64,000 bases of DNA from Beijerinckiaceae bacterium (lineage in GTDB: Bacteria > Pseudomonadota > Alphaproteobacteria > Rhizobiales > Beijerinckiaceae). Where the stretch lies: assembly GCA_027533425.1 (NCBI GenBank), contig JAPZUD010000003.1, forward strand, positions 67,001-131,000. The letters are read 5' to 3'. The translations under genes were made by a program, and so were the position numbers. Positions 49,420 through 58,676 of the stretch are shown piece after piece. The notes beneath the pieces were generated by a model. The model saw only the letters and a program-made list of their open reading frames with translations, made no database searches and had not been told where the DNA came from. The number at the start of each line of letters is the position of its first letter. The stretch's first letter is position 1.

Positions 49420-49869
49420 TCACGCATCCGGCGGCGGCAGGAAGTCGATCTCGTGCTTGGCCGCAAGGGCCACGACTTCCGCCGGGTTCTGGTCCTTCAT
49501 CGAATGGATGGCCCAGAAGAGATCATAGAGGCGGCGGGTCGGCGACACCCAGAAGAAGCATTTCACCACCTGGTCCGACTTGTTGAAAATGCCATGCGGC
49601 AGCCCCATCGGCAGGCGGATCAGGTCCCCCGGGCCAGCCTTGACCTCACGGCCATCAAGCAGCAGCTCGAAATTCCCTTCGAGCATGTAGATGAACTCGT
49701 CCTGCGTCGGGTGGATATGCGGCGGCACGAAAGTCCCGGGCGGGAAGGTCGCGTGCCAGGAAAAGGCGCTTTCGCAGACCTGCTTGGGCACATAGGTCTG
49801 CCCGAGAATGTTCCAGGCGATCCCGTCGATCCCTTCGCCGGCACGGGTGATTCCGGGGGTGAGCTTCAT
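49420..49869 (-). CDS. Single-domain cupin protein
   Basis: 149 residues with both cupin motifs intact: GTFVPPHIHPTQDEFIYMLEG (G-x5-HxH-x4-E-x6-G) and GDLIRLPMGLPHGIFN (G-x5-PxG-x2-H-x3-N), so it should bind a metal. It could be a small dioxygenase, isomerase or sensor. ATG 49869 is chosen because GGGAGGA lies seven bases upstream; it abuts the other ATG at 49875. It is the last gene of the minus-strand importer operon and convergent with the PhzS-like gene. Confidence 0.85.
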   Translation of the reverse strand: MKLTPGITRAGEGIDGIAWNILGQTYVPKQVCESAFSWHATFPPGTFVPPHIHPTQDEFIYMLEGNFELLLDGREVKAGPGDLIRLPMGLPHGIFNKSDQVVKCFFWVSPTRRLYDLFWAIHSMKDQNPAEVVALAAKHEIDFLPPPDA

Positions 49870-49911
49870 GACCATTCCTCCCTTGGATTGTCGCGGCCAA
49901 ACGTGCTGAAG

Positions 49912-50610
49912 TCAGACATGCAGATAGCGGTCCTTGAGCACCGGGTCGGCCATCAGCGCGGCGGAATCACCGCGCCAGACCACCTTCCCCTTCTCGAGGA
50001 TGACATGCCGGTCGGCAAAGGCGGCCAGGGCATCGACATTCTTGTCGATCACCAGGATGGCCTCGCCCTCCCGCTTGAGTTGCCGGAGGCATTCCCAGAT
50101 CTCCTGCCGGATCAGCGGCGCAAGACCTTCCGTCGCCTCGTCGAGAATGACGAGCTTCGGGTTGGTCATCAGCGCCCGGCCGATCGCCAGCATCTGCTGT
50201 TCGCCGCCCGAGAGCTGGTTGCCCATGTTGCGCTGCCGCTCCTTCAGCCGCGGGAAAAGCGCATAGACCGTGTCCAGCGTCCAGCGGGGCGCGCCGAAGC
50301 GGCTCGCGGCCGTGGCGACGAGATTCTCCTCCACCGACAGGGTCGGGAAGACCTGCCGCCCCTCCGGCACGAGGCCGAGCCCGCCCTGCGCGATGCGGTA
50401 GGGCGGCGCGCCTGTCAGGTCCCGCCCCTCGATCCGCACGCGGCCGGCGCGCGGCTTCAGCAGCCCCATGATCGACTTGATCGTCGTGGTCTTGCCCATC
50501 CCGTTACGGCCGAGCAAGGTCACCACCTCGCCTTGTCCGACCGAAAGATCGACCCCGAACAGGATCTGGCTGTCGCCATAGGCGGCCTCGAGCCCCTCGA
50601 CCTCCAGCAT
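49912..50610 (-). CDS. livF: ABC transporter ATP-binding protein, LivF type (second importer)
   Basis: 232 residues. Walker A GRNGMGKTTTIKSI, signature LSGGEQQMLAIGRAL, Walker B LVILDEATEGLAP (Ala in place of the usual Pro after Glu). Overlaps the LivG-type gene by one base. Confidence 0.93.
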   Translation of the reverse strand: MLEVEGLEAAYGDSQILFGVDLSVGQGEVVTLLGRNGMGKTTTIKSIMGLLKPRAGRVRIEGRDLTGAPPYRIAQGGLGLVPEGRQVFPTLSVEENLVATAASRFGAPRWTLDTVYALFPRLKERQRNMGNQLSGGEQQMLAIGRALMTNPKLVILDEATEGLAPLIRQEIWECLRQLKREGEAILVIDKNVDALAAFADRHVILEKGKVVWRGDSAALMADPVLKDRYLHV

Positions 50611-51362
50611 CAGCCGCCCTCCTCGCCGAGATAGGCCGTGCGCACTTCCGGATCGTCCCGCACGGCCGCCGGCGGCCCGGAGGCGATGATCCGGCCATAG
50701 ACCAGCACGGAAACCCGTTCGGCCAGCGCGAACACGGCCTCCATGTCATGCTCGATGAGCAGGATCGTCATCCGCCCGCGCAACCGCTGCATCAGCGCGA
50801 TCAGCACGGCGCTTTCCTCCGGCCCGGTTCCGGCCAAAGGCTCGTCCAGCAGCAGCACGCGCGGCTGCGCAGCCAGCGCGATGGCGATTTCCAGCTGCCG
50901 CTTCTCGCCATGGGAGAGCAGTCCGGCGCGCACGCCGGCCCGCTTGCCGAGGCCGACTTCCTCGAGCGCCTGCATCGCCGGATCGTTGAGCCGCGTTTCC
51001 TCGCGCGCCCGGCCGAAGAAGCGGAAGCTCGAGCCCTGCCGCGCCTGCACCGCGAGCGCCACATTCTCCAGTGCCGAGAAGCCCGGCAGGATCGAGGTGA
51101 TCTGGAACGAACGCACCAGCCCGCGATGGACGCGCTCGGGCAGGGAGAGGTCGGTCACATCGTGCCCGGCCAGCCGGACCGAGCCGGAATCCGACGGAAC
51201 CAGCCCGGAAATCTGGTGGATCAGCGTCGTCTTGCCGGCGCCGTTCGGCCCGATAATCGCGTGGAACTCGCCATCGGGCAGCGCCAGCGAGACATGGTCC
51301 GTCACGGTCAGCGCGCCATAGGCCTTGTTGAGATCGCGGAGTTCGAGCGCCGGCTCAGCCAT
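50610..51362 (-). CDS. livG: ABC transporter ATP-binding protein, LivG type (second importer)
   Basis: 250 residues from ATG 51362. Walker A GPNGAGKTTLIHQIS, altered signature LSHGEKRQLEIAIAL, Walker B VLLLDEPLAGTGPEE. Overlaps the upstream permease gene by eight bases. Confidence 0.93.
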   Translation of the reverse strand: MAEPALELRDLNKAYGALTVTDHVSLALPDGEFHAIIGPNGAGKTTLIHQISGLVPSDSGSVRLAGHDVTDLSLPERVHRGLVRSFQITSILPGFSALENVALAVQARQGSSFRFFGRAREETRLNDPAMQALEEVGLGKRAGVRAGLLSHGEKRQLEIAIALAAQPRVLLLDEPLAGTGPEESAVLIALMQRLRGRMTILLIEHDMEAVFALAERVSVLVYGRIIASGPPAAVRDDPEVRTAYLGEEGG

Positions 51363-52332
51363 GGCCACCGCCTCCGCCGATCCGCCGGATCGCACCCATC
51401 AGCCCGCCCCGGGCGAACAGCACGACCAGCACGAGGAAGGGCCCGAAAATCATCTTCCAGTGCTCGGTGAAGCCGGAGAGCCACTCCTCCAGCAGCAGAA
51501 AGGCCGCCGCGCCGATGATCGCGCCATGCAGGGTCCCGAGCCCGCCGAGGACCACCATGACGATCAGTTCGCCCGAGCGCTGCCAGGTCATGTAGGCCGG
51601 GCTGACAAATTCCGCCTGGTTGGCCAGCAGGAACCCGGCCAGCCCGCACAGCGTGCCGGCGATGACATAGCCGACGAGCTGGTACCGGAAGAGCGGGAAC
51701 CCGATCGCCGCCATGCGCTGCGGGTTCTCGCGCGCGCCGCGGATCACCCGCCCGAAGCGCGAGACGACGATCGACCGGCAAAGCCCGTAGGCGCCCAGCA
51801 GGGCCAGCAGCACCGCGTAGTAGAAGGCCCGGTCATTCTTGATGAGGTCCATGCCGAAAAGCTTCGACCGGCCCGGCAGCGTCATGCCGTCATCGCCGCC
51901 ATAGGCGGCCAGCGAGACGGCGAGGAAGAACGCCATCTGCCCGAAGGCCAGCGTGATCATGATGAAATAGACGCCCTTCGTCCGGAGCGAGAGCGCACCG
52001 GTGATCAGGGCGAACAGCGCCGAGACGGCCAGGGCCACCGGCAGCTGGACCAGCGCATCGGTCTGGCCATGCGCCGAGAGGATGCCGACCGCATAGCCGC
52101 CCAGCCCGAGAAAGGCGGCATGGCCGAAGGAAACCAGCGCGCCATAGCCGAGGATAAGATCGAGCGACAACGCGGCGATGGCGAAGATCATCACCCGCGT
52201 GACCAGCGAGAGCAGGTAGCTCTCTGCCCCGAGCGCGGCGACAAATGGGACCAGTGCCAGCAGGGCAAAGAGCAGGACCGGAACGGCCTCGCGTTTCAGG
52301 AATCCGGGGCCGTTCTCGGGAGGCATTGTCAT
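51355..52332 (-). CDS. livM: ABC transporter permease, LivM type (second importer)
   Basis: 325 residues with about nine to ten membrane helices, the family motif LGYGALVSFGHAAFLGLGGYA and the ATPase-contact loop IRGARENPQRMAAIG. Four-base overlap with the LivH-type gene. Confidence 0.93.
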   Translation of the reverse strand: MTMPPENGPGFLKREAVPVLLFALLALVPFVAALGAESYLLSLVTRVMIFAIAALSLDLILGYGALVSFGHAAFLGLGGYAVGILSAHGQTDALVQLPVALAVSALFALITGALSLRTKGVYFIMITLAFGQMAFFLAVSLAAYGGDDGMTLPGRSKLFGMDLIKNDRAFYYAVLLALLGAYGLCRSIVVSRFGRVIRGARENPQRMAAIGFPLFRYQLVGYVIAGTLCGLAGFLLANQAEFVSPAYMTWQRSGELIVMVVLGGLGTLHGAIIGAAAFLLLEEWLSGFTEHWKMIFGPFLVLVVLFARGGLMGAIRRIGGGGGHG

Positions 52333-53249
52333 TTCTTCGCCGGGAAGAGGCCGCCGGGCCGGAAGAACAGGATCGCGGCCATCAGGATGTAGGTCAGCAT
52401 CGGTGCCAGCGCGCGGCCCGCCTGCGAGGCGGCGGAGGGGTCCATCAAGGCCCGCAGCACTTGGGGCCCGAAGACGCGACCCAGCGTATCGACCAGCCCG
52501 ACCAGGATCGCGGCGATGAAAGCGCCCCGCACCGAGCCGATGCCGCCGATCACGATGACAACGAAGGTCAGGATCAGCAGGTTGTCGCCCATACCGGGCT
52601 CCACCGAAAGGATCGGCGCCACCATCGCGCCGGCAAACCCCGCGAGCATGGCCCCGAAGCCGAAGACGACCATGAAGAGCTTGCCGATATCGACCCCGAG
52701 CGCGGAGACCATCGGCGCATTGCTAGCCCCCGCCCGGACCAGCATGCCGATCCGGGTCCGGCTGACAAGGATGCCGAGCAACACGGCAATGGCGAGGCCC
52801 GACCCGATGATCGCCAGCCGGTAGACCGGGTAGAGGAGCCCGTCCATCAGCCGGATCGAGCCGCTCAGCGCCTCAGGGATCGGCACGGAGAGCGGCGCCG
52901 CCCCCCAGATCACCTTCACCGCCTGGTTGAGGAAAAGGATGATCCCGAACGTGGCGAGCACCTGGTCGAGATGGTCGCGGTCATAGAGATGACGGAAGAT
53001 CAGGAATTCCAGCAGGAGCCCGAAGGCCAGCGCCGAAGGCAAAGCGAGAGCCAGCCCGTAGAAGAAATTGCCCGTCAGCGCCGTGAACATCGCCGCCAGA
53101 TAGGCACCGATCATGTATTGCACGCCATGGGCGAGATTGATGAAGTCCATCACCCCGAAAACCAGCGTCAGGCCGGCGGCGATCAGGAACAGCAGCACGC
53201 CCAGTTGCAGGCCGTTCAGGGTCTGCACGTAGAGGAGCGTCATCGACAT
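52329..53249 (-). CDS. livH: ABC transporter permease, LivH type (second importer)
   Basis: 306 residues with eight or more membrane helices, the motif GLTLVFGVMDFINLAHGVQYMIGAY and VFGFGAMLAGFAGAM. Begins MSMTLLYVQTLNGLQLG at 53249; codons further upstream lie in the GC-rich spacer after the binding-protein gene and are rejected. The 121-bp gap to the binding-protein gene shows no clear gene. Confidence 0.92.
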   Translation of the reverse strand: MSMTLLYVQTLNGLQLGVLLFLIAAGLTLVFGVMDFINLAHGVQYMIGAYLAAMFTALTGNFFYGLALALPSALAFGLLLEFLIFRHLYDRDHLDQVLATFGIILFLNQAVKVIWGAAPLSVPIPEALSGSIRLMDGLLYPVYRLAIIGSGLAIAVLLGILVSRTRIGMLVRAGASNAPMVSALGVDIGKLFMVVFGFGAMLAGFAGAMVAPILSVEPGMGDNLLILTFVVIVIGGIGSVRGAFIAAILVGLVDTLGRVFGPQVLRALMDPSAASQAGRALAPMLTYILMAAILFFRPGGLFPAKK

Positions 53250-53370
53250 GGCGGACCCGCGAGGCTGGGGCGAGGAAGGAAACGGCCCGGCTGTTTGGCC
53301 CGCCGCCTGCGCCCGGCCGCCCAGGAAAACCGGGCGGGACGGACGGATGGCGGGCCGACGGGCCGGAGCG

Positions 53371-54546
53371 TCAGTTCGGCAGCTTGCAGTCCTTCGCGTA
53401 CACGTCGACGTAGTTTTCGAAGATCTTCTGCCGGATCGAGGTCTGGAACTTGCCATCCGGCCGGGGAACGGCCTGGACAAGGTAGAAGTCCTGGATCGGG
53501 TAGCCGTTATGGCCCATCTTGAAATTGCCGCGCAGCGACTTGAAATCGGCCTTGCGGAGGCCGGCGCGGATGGCATCCTTGTTCCCGAGCTTGCCGCCGG
53601 CGCTGCGGATCGCGGCATCGATCAGCATCGCGGCATCATAGGCCTGCATCGCATAAGTGCCCGGAACCGAATTATAGGCGGCCTCATAGGCTTTCACGAA
53701 CGCTTCCGATTGCGGGTTCTTCATGTCCGGCGCCCAGTTGGCCCCGCCGAAGAAGCCGACCGCCGCCTCCTTCTGCGCCGGCAGCGTGGATTCATCCACG
53801 GTGAAGGCCGAGAGGAACGGGATGGCATCCGCAAGACCCGCCTGACGGTACTGGCGCACGAGGTTCACACCCATGCCGCCCGGCATGAAGGTGAAGAGCG
53901 CATCCGGCTTGGCGGCGGCGATCTGGGCCAGTTCGGCAGAGAAATCGAGTTGCCCGAGCGGGGTATAGACCTCGGCAACAATCTCGCCCTTGAAATGGCG
54001 CTTCACGCCGGCCAGCGCATCACGGCCAGCCTGGTAGTTCGGCGCCATCAGGAACAGCTTCTTGTAGCCCTTGTCCTGCGCATACTTGCCCAGAACCTCA
54101 TGGTTCTGGTCGTTCTGGTAGGAGGTCACGTAGAAATTCGGGTTGCACTGCGCCCCGGCAAAGTTCGACGTGCCGGCATTCGGGCTGATCAGGAACGCGT
54201 TCGAATCGACAACCGGCTTGTGAATCGCCTGAAGGACATTCGAGAAGATCGGGCCGACGACGAAATTCACCTGATCGCGCTCGAGCAGGCCCTTGACCTT
54301 GCCCACCGCGACATCCGGCTTCAACTCGTCATCGACAACGATCACCTCGGCATCGACGCCACCGAGCTTGCCACCCAGCGTCTTCACAGCGAGGTTGAAC
54401 CCGTCGCGCGCCTGCTGGCCAAGCACGGCCGACGGGCCGGACAGGGTCACCATGATCCCCACCTTGACCTTCTCCTGCGCCATCAGGGCGCCGGTGGAGA
54501 GGGCCAGCAAGGCTGCCGGCAACAGCATTTTCGTTTTCGCAAACAT
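53371..54546 (-). CDS. ABC transporter substrate-binding protein (LivJ type) for the aminobenzoate island
   Basis: 391 residues. Signal peptide MFAKTKMLLPAALLALSTGALMAQ, then KVKVGIMVTLSGPSAVLGQQARDG and a type I periplasmic-binding fold. ATG 54546 has GGAGG upstream. It is first in an operon with LivH, LivM, LivG, LivF and a cupin. Its promoter carries the same palindrome as the abmA promoter, so the cargo is probably 2-aminobenzoate or the compound made from it. This is inferred from shared regulation. Confidence 0.9.
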   Translation of the reverse strand: MFAKTKMLLPAALLALSTGALMAQEKVKVGIMVTLSGPSAVLGQQARDGFNLAVKTLGGKLGGVDAEVIVVDDELKPDVAVGKVKGLLERDQVNFVVGPIFSNVLQAIHKPVVDSNAFLISPNAGTSNFAGAQCNPNFYVTSYQNDQNHEVLGKYAQDKGYKKLFLMAPNYQAGRDALAGVKRHFKGEIVAEVYTPLGQLDFSAELAQIAAAKPDALFTFMPGGMGVNLVRQYRQAGLADAIPFLSAFTVDESTLPAQKEAAVGFFGGANWAPDMKNPQSEAFVKAYEAAYNSVPGTYAMQAYDAAMLIDAAIRSAGGKLGNKDAIRAGLRKADFKSLRGNFKMGHNGYPIQDFYLVQAVPRPDGKFQTSIRQKIFENYVDVYAKDCKLPN

Positions 54547-54631
54547 CGTTCCACCTCCGCTGACGAGGGCTAAGCCCCGCATGAAACTTGGTTTTTCGGC
54601 CAGCTTGACGCCTGGTCTCGTTCCTGAATTT

Positions 54632-54662
54632 TATTTTAAGCTTGAAATAAATCGCTTGTGAA
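54632..54662 (-). promoter_or_regulatory. Importer promoter with 18-bp palindromic operator
   Basis: On the minus strand TTCACA (54662-54657), 18 bases, TAAAAT (54638-54633). The palindrome TATTTTAAGCTTGAAATA (54632-54649), one mismatch from perfect, covers the -10 and part of the spacer, the same geometry as at abmA. Confidence 0.75.
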
Positions 54663-54682
54663 GCCCCTCCCGCGCGATTCTT

Positions 54683-55096
54683 TCAGGCCTTCTCGAAACG
54701 GATCGGCTGCGCTCCTTCCCAGAGGGTCTTGCGGCCGAGCGTGTAGAGATTTTCGAGGCCCGACGTCAGCGTCAGGAAATGGTTCCCGGAGAGCTGGCCG
54801 GCCTTCGAGGCGAAATTCACATTGCCATAGGCGAGCAGGATCTCCGTCTCGCTGACGCCGCCCGGATAGAGGATGATCTGCCCCGGCGAGGGGTAGCAGG
54901 TATTGTTCTCGTAGCCGACGCCGAAATCCATGTCGCCCAGCGGAATCCAGACGCCCTCGCCCGACCAGCGGACATGCACGATCTTGCTTTCGAACGGCAG
55001 GTGGCGAAGGAAGGCCTCGCAGGTCTTGGGCGCCATCTCGCGCTCGAGGCGCGCAGCGAAACGGAACGGGCCGGCAGTGACGATCAGGTCGGACAT
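54683..55096 (-). CDS. DUF3830 family protein (cyclophilin-like fold)
   Basis: 137 residues resembling DUF3830 proteins, which have a small beta-barrel cyclophilin-like fold and no known activity. Recognisable stretches are LEREMAPKTCEAFLRHLPFESKIVHVRWSGE (in parts) and YPGGVSETEILLAYG. It lies upstream of the importer operon on the same strand and may be expressed with pobR or by itself. Proteins of this family recur near aromatic or amide catabolic genes, but a function cannot be stated. Confidence 0.8.
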   Translation of the reverse strand: MSDLIVTAGPFRFAARLEREMAPKTCEAFLRHLPFESKIVHVRWSGEGVWIPLGDMDFGVGYENNTCYPSPGQIILYPGGVSETEILLAYGNVNFASKAGQLSGNHFLTLTSGLENLYTLGRKTLWEGAQPIRFEKA

Positions 55097-55201
55097 AGGC
55101 AGGTCAACTCCTTGAGGAAAGCGGCATCGTAGCCGCTCGTTCGATACAGGCCAGCAAAAAACATTCCGGAGCCACGCAGTGCACCATGCGACGGAATGCC
55201 C

Positions 55202-55993
55202 TCAGCGCCGCCCCATCGCCATGGCGATGGCCTGGGCCGCTTCCTGCAGGGCCGGCAGGAAATCGGACAGCATCTGCGCCTCGCTCACGCGGGCGGCCTG
55301 CGCGCTGACATTGACGGCGTAGCGGGTGCGCGTTCCGAGATCCGCCACGGCAACTGCGATCGAGCGCAGCCCGAGTTCGAGTTCCTCCGAGACAAGGGCG
55401 TGCCCGTCCTGCCGGATCTGGGCCAGCCGCTGGCGCAGGGCCGGCTCCGTGGTGAGCGTATTGGGCGTGAACGCGACCAGCTTCGCCTGCGAAAAATAGC
55501 GTTCGAGTTCCCGGATATGCAGTCCGGCCAGCAGCATCTGGCCCATCGAGGTTGCATGGGCGGGCAGCCGCGTGCCGACCGAAAGCCCGATCGCCATGAT
55601 CCGGTGGAGCGCGGGCGACCGTGCGACATAGACGATCTCGGTCCCGTCAAGCATGGCCGCCGAGGCGGATTCGCCGGTCCGCCTTGTGACCTCGACCAGA
55701 ACGTCGCGCACGATCTCCAGTTCTGACAGGCCGGACAGGAAAGCCTGCCCGATTCCGAGAATGGCCGGCGTCAGCTGGAAATACTTCCCGTCCGTCCGCG
55801 CGAGCCCCAGATCGGTCAGGGTCAGCAGGAAACGCCGCGCAGCGGCCCGGGTCAGCCCGGTATGGGCAGCAACATCGGTGATGGTCTGGCTTTTCCGCCC
55901 GTCGAAACTCCGGATGACATCCAGCCCGCGGCGAAAGGATTCAACGGTCTCGTCTCTCGGCAAGCAGGCCTCGTTCGACTCTCGAACAAACAC
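55202..55993 (-). CDS. pobR: IclR family regulator of 4-hydroxybenzoate catabolism (PobR/PcaR type)
   Basis: Up to 263 residues: winged helix (about 20-75, TITDVAAHTGLTRAAARRFLLTL) and IclR ligand domain (about 90-260) of the PcaU/PcaR/PobR subgroup (SVGTRLPAHATSMGQMLLAG). It is divergent from pobA, so it probably activates pobA in response to 4-hydroxybenzoate. The GTG at 55993 is the longest start and has no ribosome site. A TTG at 55963 with GAGG five bases upstream is an alternative, which would leave the operator palindrome outside the gene. Confidence 0.88.
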   Translation of the reverse strand: MFVRESNEACLPRDETVESFRRGLDVIRSFDGRKSQTITDVAAHTGLTRAAARRFLLTLTDLGLARTDGKYFQLTPAILGIGQAFLSGLSELEIVRDVLVEVTRRTGESASAAMLDGTEIVYVARSPALHRIMAIGLSVGTRLPAHATSMGQMLLAGLHIRELERYFSQAKLVAFTPNTLTTEPALRQRLAQIRQDGHALVSEELELGLRSIAVAVADLGTRTRYAVNVSAQAARVSEAQMLSDFLPALQEAAQAIAMAMGRR

Positions 55994-56006
55994 GGTCGAT
56001 ACGAAC
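55973..56006. promoter_or_regulatory. Three-half-site PobR-type operator
   Basis: A perfect palindrome GTTCGA-CTC-TCGAAC (55973-55987) is followed by a further half-site ACGAAC (56001-56006) in direct orientation, 19 bp on. PcaU/PobR proteins of Acinetobacter bind a palindrome plus one extra repeat of this kind. It lies between pobR and pobA. Confidence 0.6.
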
Positions 56007-56094
56007 CAAGGATTGACCCTTTCCCCGACGGGCGCAACAGTAATTTCGTCAACGACATGCCCGCAGGAAAGGCCCGCGCAAGGGCCTGGGCTAG

Positions 56095-57282
<1,188 letters not shown>

Positions 57283-57330
57283 CCGCGAGGCCCCGTCGGG
57301 CGGCCCGGTCTGAAGCGCCCGGGGGCATCA

Positions 57331-57355
57331 GGTCCGGGATTTGCCGCCCCGGACC
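57331..57355 (+). terminator. Hairpin downstream of pobA
   Basis: GGTCCGGG and CCCGGACC form an 8-bp stem with a nine-base loop about 50 bp after the pobA stop. No T tract follows, so it is only a possible terminator. The remaining gap to 57541 is AT-rich and includes repeated TTCAATTTG/TTGAATTTG text, probably the promoter and operator of the following marR. Confidence 0.4.
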
Positions 57356-57541
57356 GTTATGCAATATGATCACTTTCCGCACTGCGGCGACGTCGGGGAT
57401 TATCCTCCTGTCCGCAGTTTAGAATCGTTCAATTTGTCAATAATTTCAATGCATTCGCATGATTGAATTTGTTTGCAACGCCGCAAGGTTTTGCTTGCAT
57501 GGCAGTGTATTTAGTGAAAGTCTCCGCAGCGCGAGGGACAC

Positions 57542-58060
57542 ATGATGAACCGAAGCGAGCCGAAAGGCACGTTCTCCCGGCCGGAACGGACCGAAACCGA
57601 CGCCTCCGTGGCGGCCGGACTCAACAACGAGGCGCTGGACTCGATCCTGCTCTTTACGCTGCGCCGGACGCAGGCCGTGATCATGCAGGACTTTGTCAGC
57701 CGTTTCGATGCGCTGGACCTCCGGCCGATCCAGCTCGGGGCCCTGCTGCTGATCCGCAGCAATCCGGGCAGCCGCCAATCCGACATCGCGGCAGCGCTCG
57801 GTATCCAGCGCCCGAACTTCGTGACGATGATGGACGAGCTCGATCGGCGCGGCCTGACCCAGCGCACGACGTCGAACAATGACCGCCGCTCCTATTCCCT
57901 CGGCCTGACGCCGCAGGGCGAGGCGTTGGTCAACAAGGCGCTCCAGTTGCTGGCCGAGCACGAGGCCTTCGTTTCATCGGGGCTTGACCCCAACGAGCGG
58001 CGTCAGCTTTTCGACAATCTCAACCGCATCGAATCGGGCCTGGCATCCGGCGGGCGCTAG
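57542..58060 (+). CDS. MarR family transcriptional regulator
   Basis: 172 residues. The winged helix (about 60-135) has [32 protein letters not shown] and a [13 protein letters not shown] wing; the helical ends form the dimer interface. GAGGG precedes tandem ATGs at 57542 and 57545. It follows pobA on the same strand after 259 bp with its own AT-rich promoter region. Target and ligand are unknown. Its stop overlaps the convergent rppH end by four bases. Confidence 0.9.
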   Translation: MMNRSEPKGTFSRPERTETDASVAAGLNNEALDSILLFTLRRTQAVIMQDFVSRFDALDLRPIQLGALLLIRSNPGSRQSDIAAALGIQRPNFVTMMDELDRRGLTQRTTSNNDRRSYSLGLTPQGEALVNKALQLLAEHEAFVSSGLDPNERRQLFDNLNRIESGLASGGR

Positions 58061-58569
58061 GCGGCGAATCGGGCAAAGGCCTGCACCACCGACTCGTAGA
58101 CGCCGCGCTTGAACGGAATGATCAGGCCGGGCAGGTTTTCCAGCGATTCCCAGCGCCAGTCGATAAACTCCGGCTTGTGCTGGCCTTCGCCGGGCGCGCG
58201 TACATTGATCTCGCTTTCTTCCCCCACAAAGCGCAGGGCGAACCATTTCTGTGTCTGCCCGCGATAGCGGCCCTTGAGGGCCCGGCCCATCGTTTCGGGG
58301 GGAAGGTCGTAATTATACCATTCGGGCGCCTCGGCCAGCAGCTTGGTCGAACGGATATTGGTTTCCTCGTAGAGCTCGCGCAGGGCGGCGGGATAGGGGT
58401 CCTCGCCGGGGTCGATCCCCCCCTGCGGCATCTGCCACTCATAGACCACGTCGCGATATTCGGGCCCCTTGTCCGGCCGGCGGCGGGCGATGAAGACCTT
58501 GCCCTCGGCATTGAACAAGGCCACGCCGACACAGGGGCGATACGGCATGCTGGCTAGATCACGCGCCAT
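58057..58569 (-). CDS. rppH: RNA pyrophosphohydrolase RppH
   Basis: 170-residue Nudix hydrolase with the full box [23 protein letters not shown]. The flanking [21 protein letters not shown] and the C-terminal [17 protein letters not shown] are typical of RppH, which removes pyrophosphate from the 5' end of transcripts to start their decay. ATG 58569 has GAGG eight bases upstream. Confidence 0.94.
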   Translation of the reverse strand: MARDLASMPYRPCVGVALFNAEGKVFIARRRPDKGPEYRDVVYEWQMPQGGIDPGEDPYPAALRELYEETNIRSTKLLAEAPEWYNYDLPPETMGRALKGRYRGQTQKWFALRFVGEESEINVRAPGEGQHKPEFIDWRWESLENLPGLIIPFKRGVYESVVQAFARFAA

Positions 58570-58676
58570 TGGGATCCTCATTTCGGGCGGACCGGGCGGA
58601 GCCGGACAAGCTCGACACCGGGATCCGCATGGTGTTTCTCAAGGTGAATCTGGCGCCCGGAAGATGCCGGAGCGAG

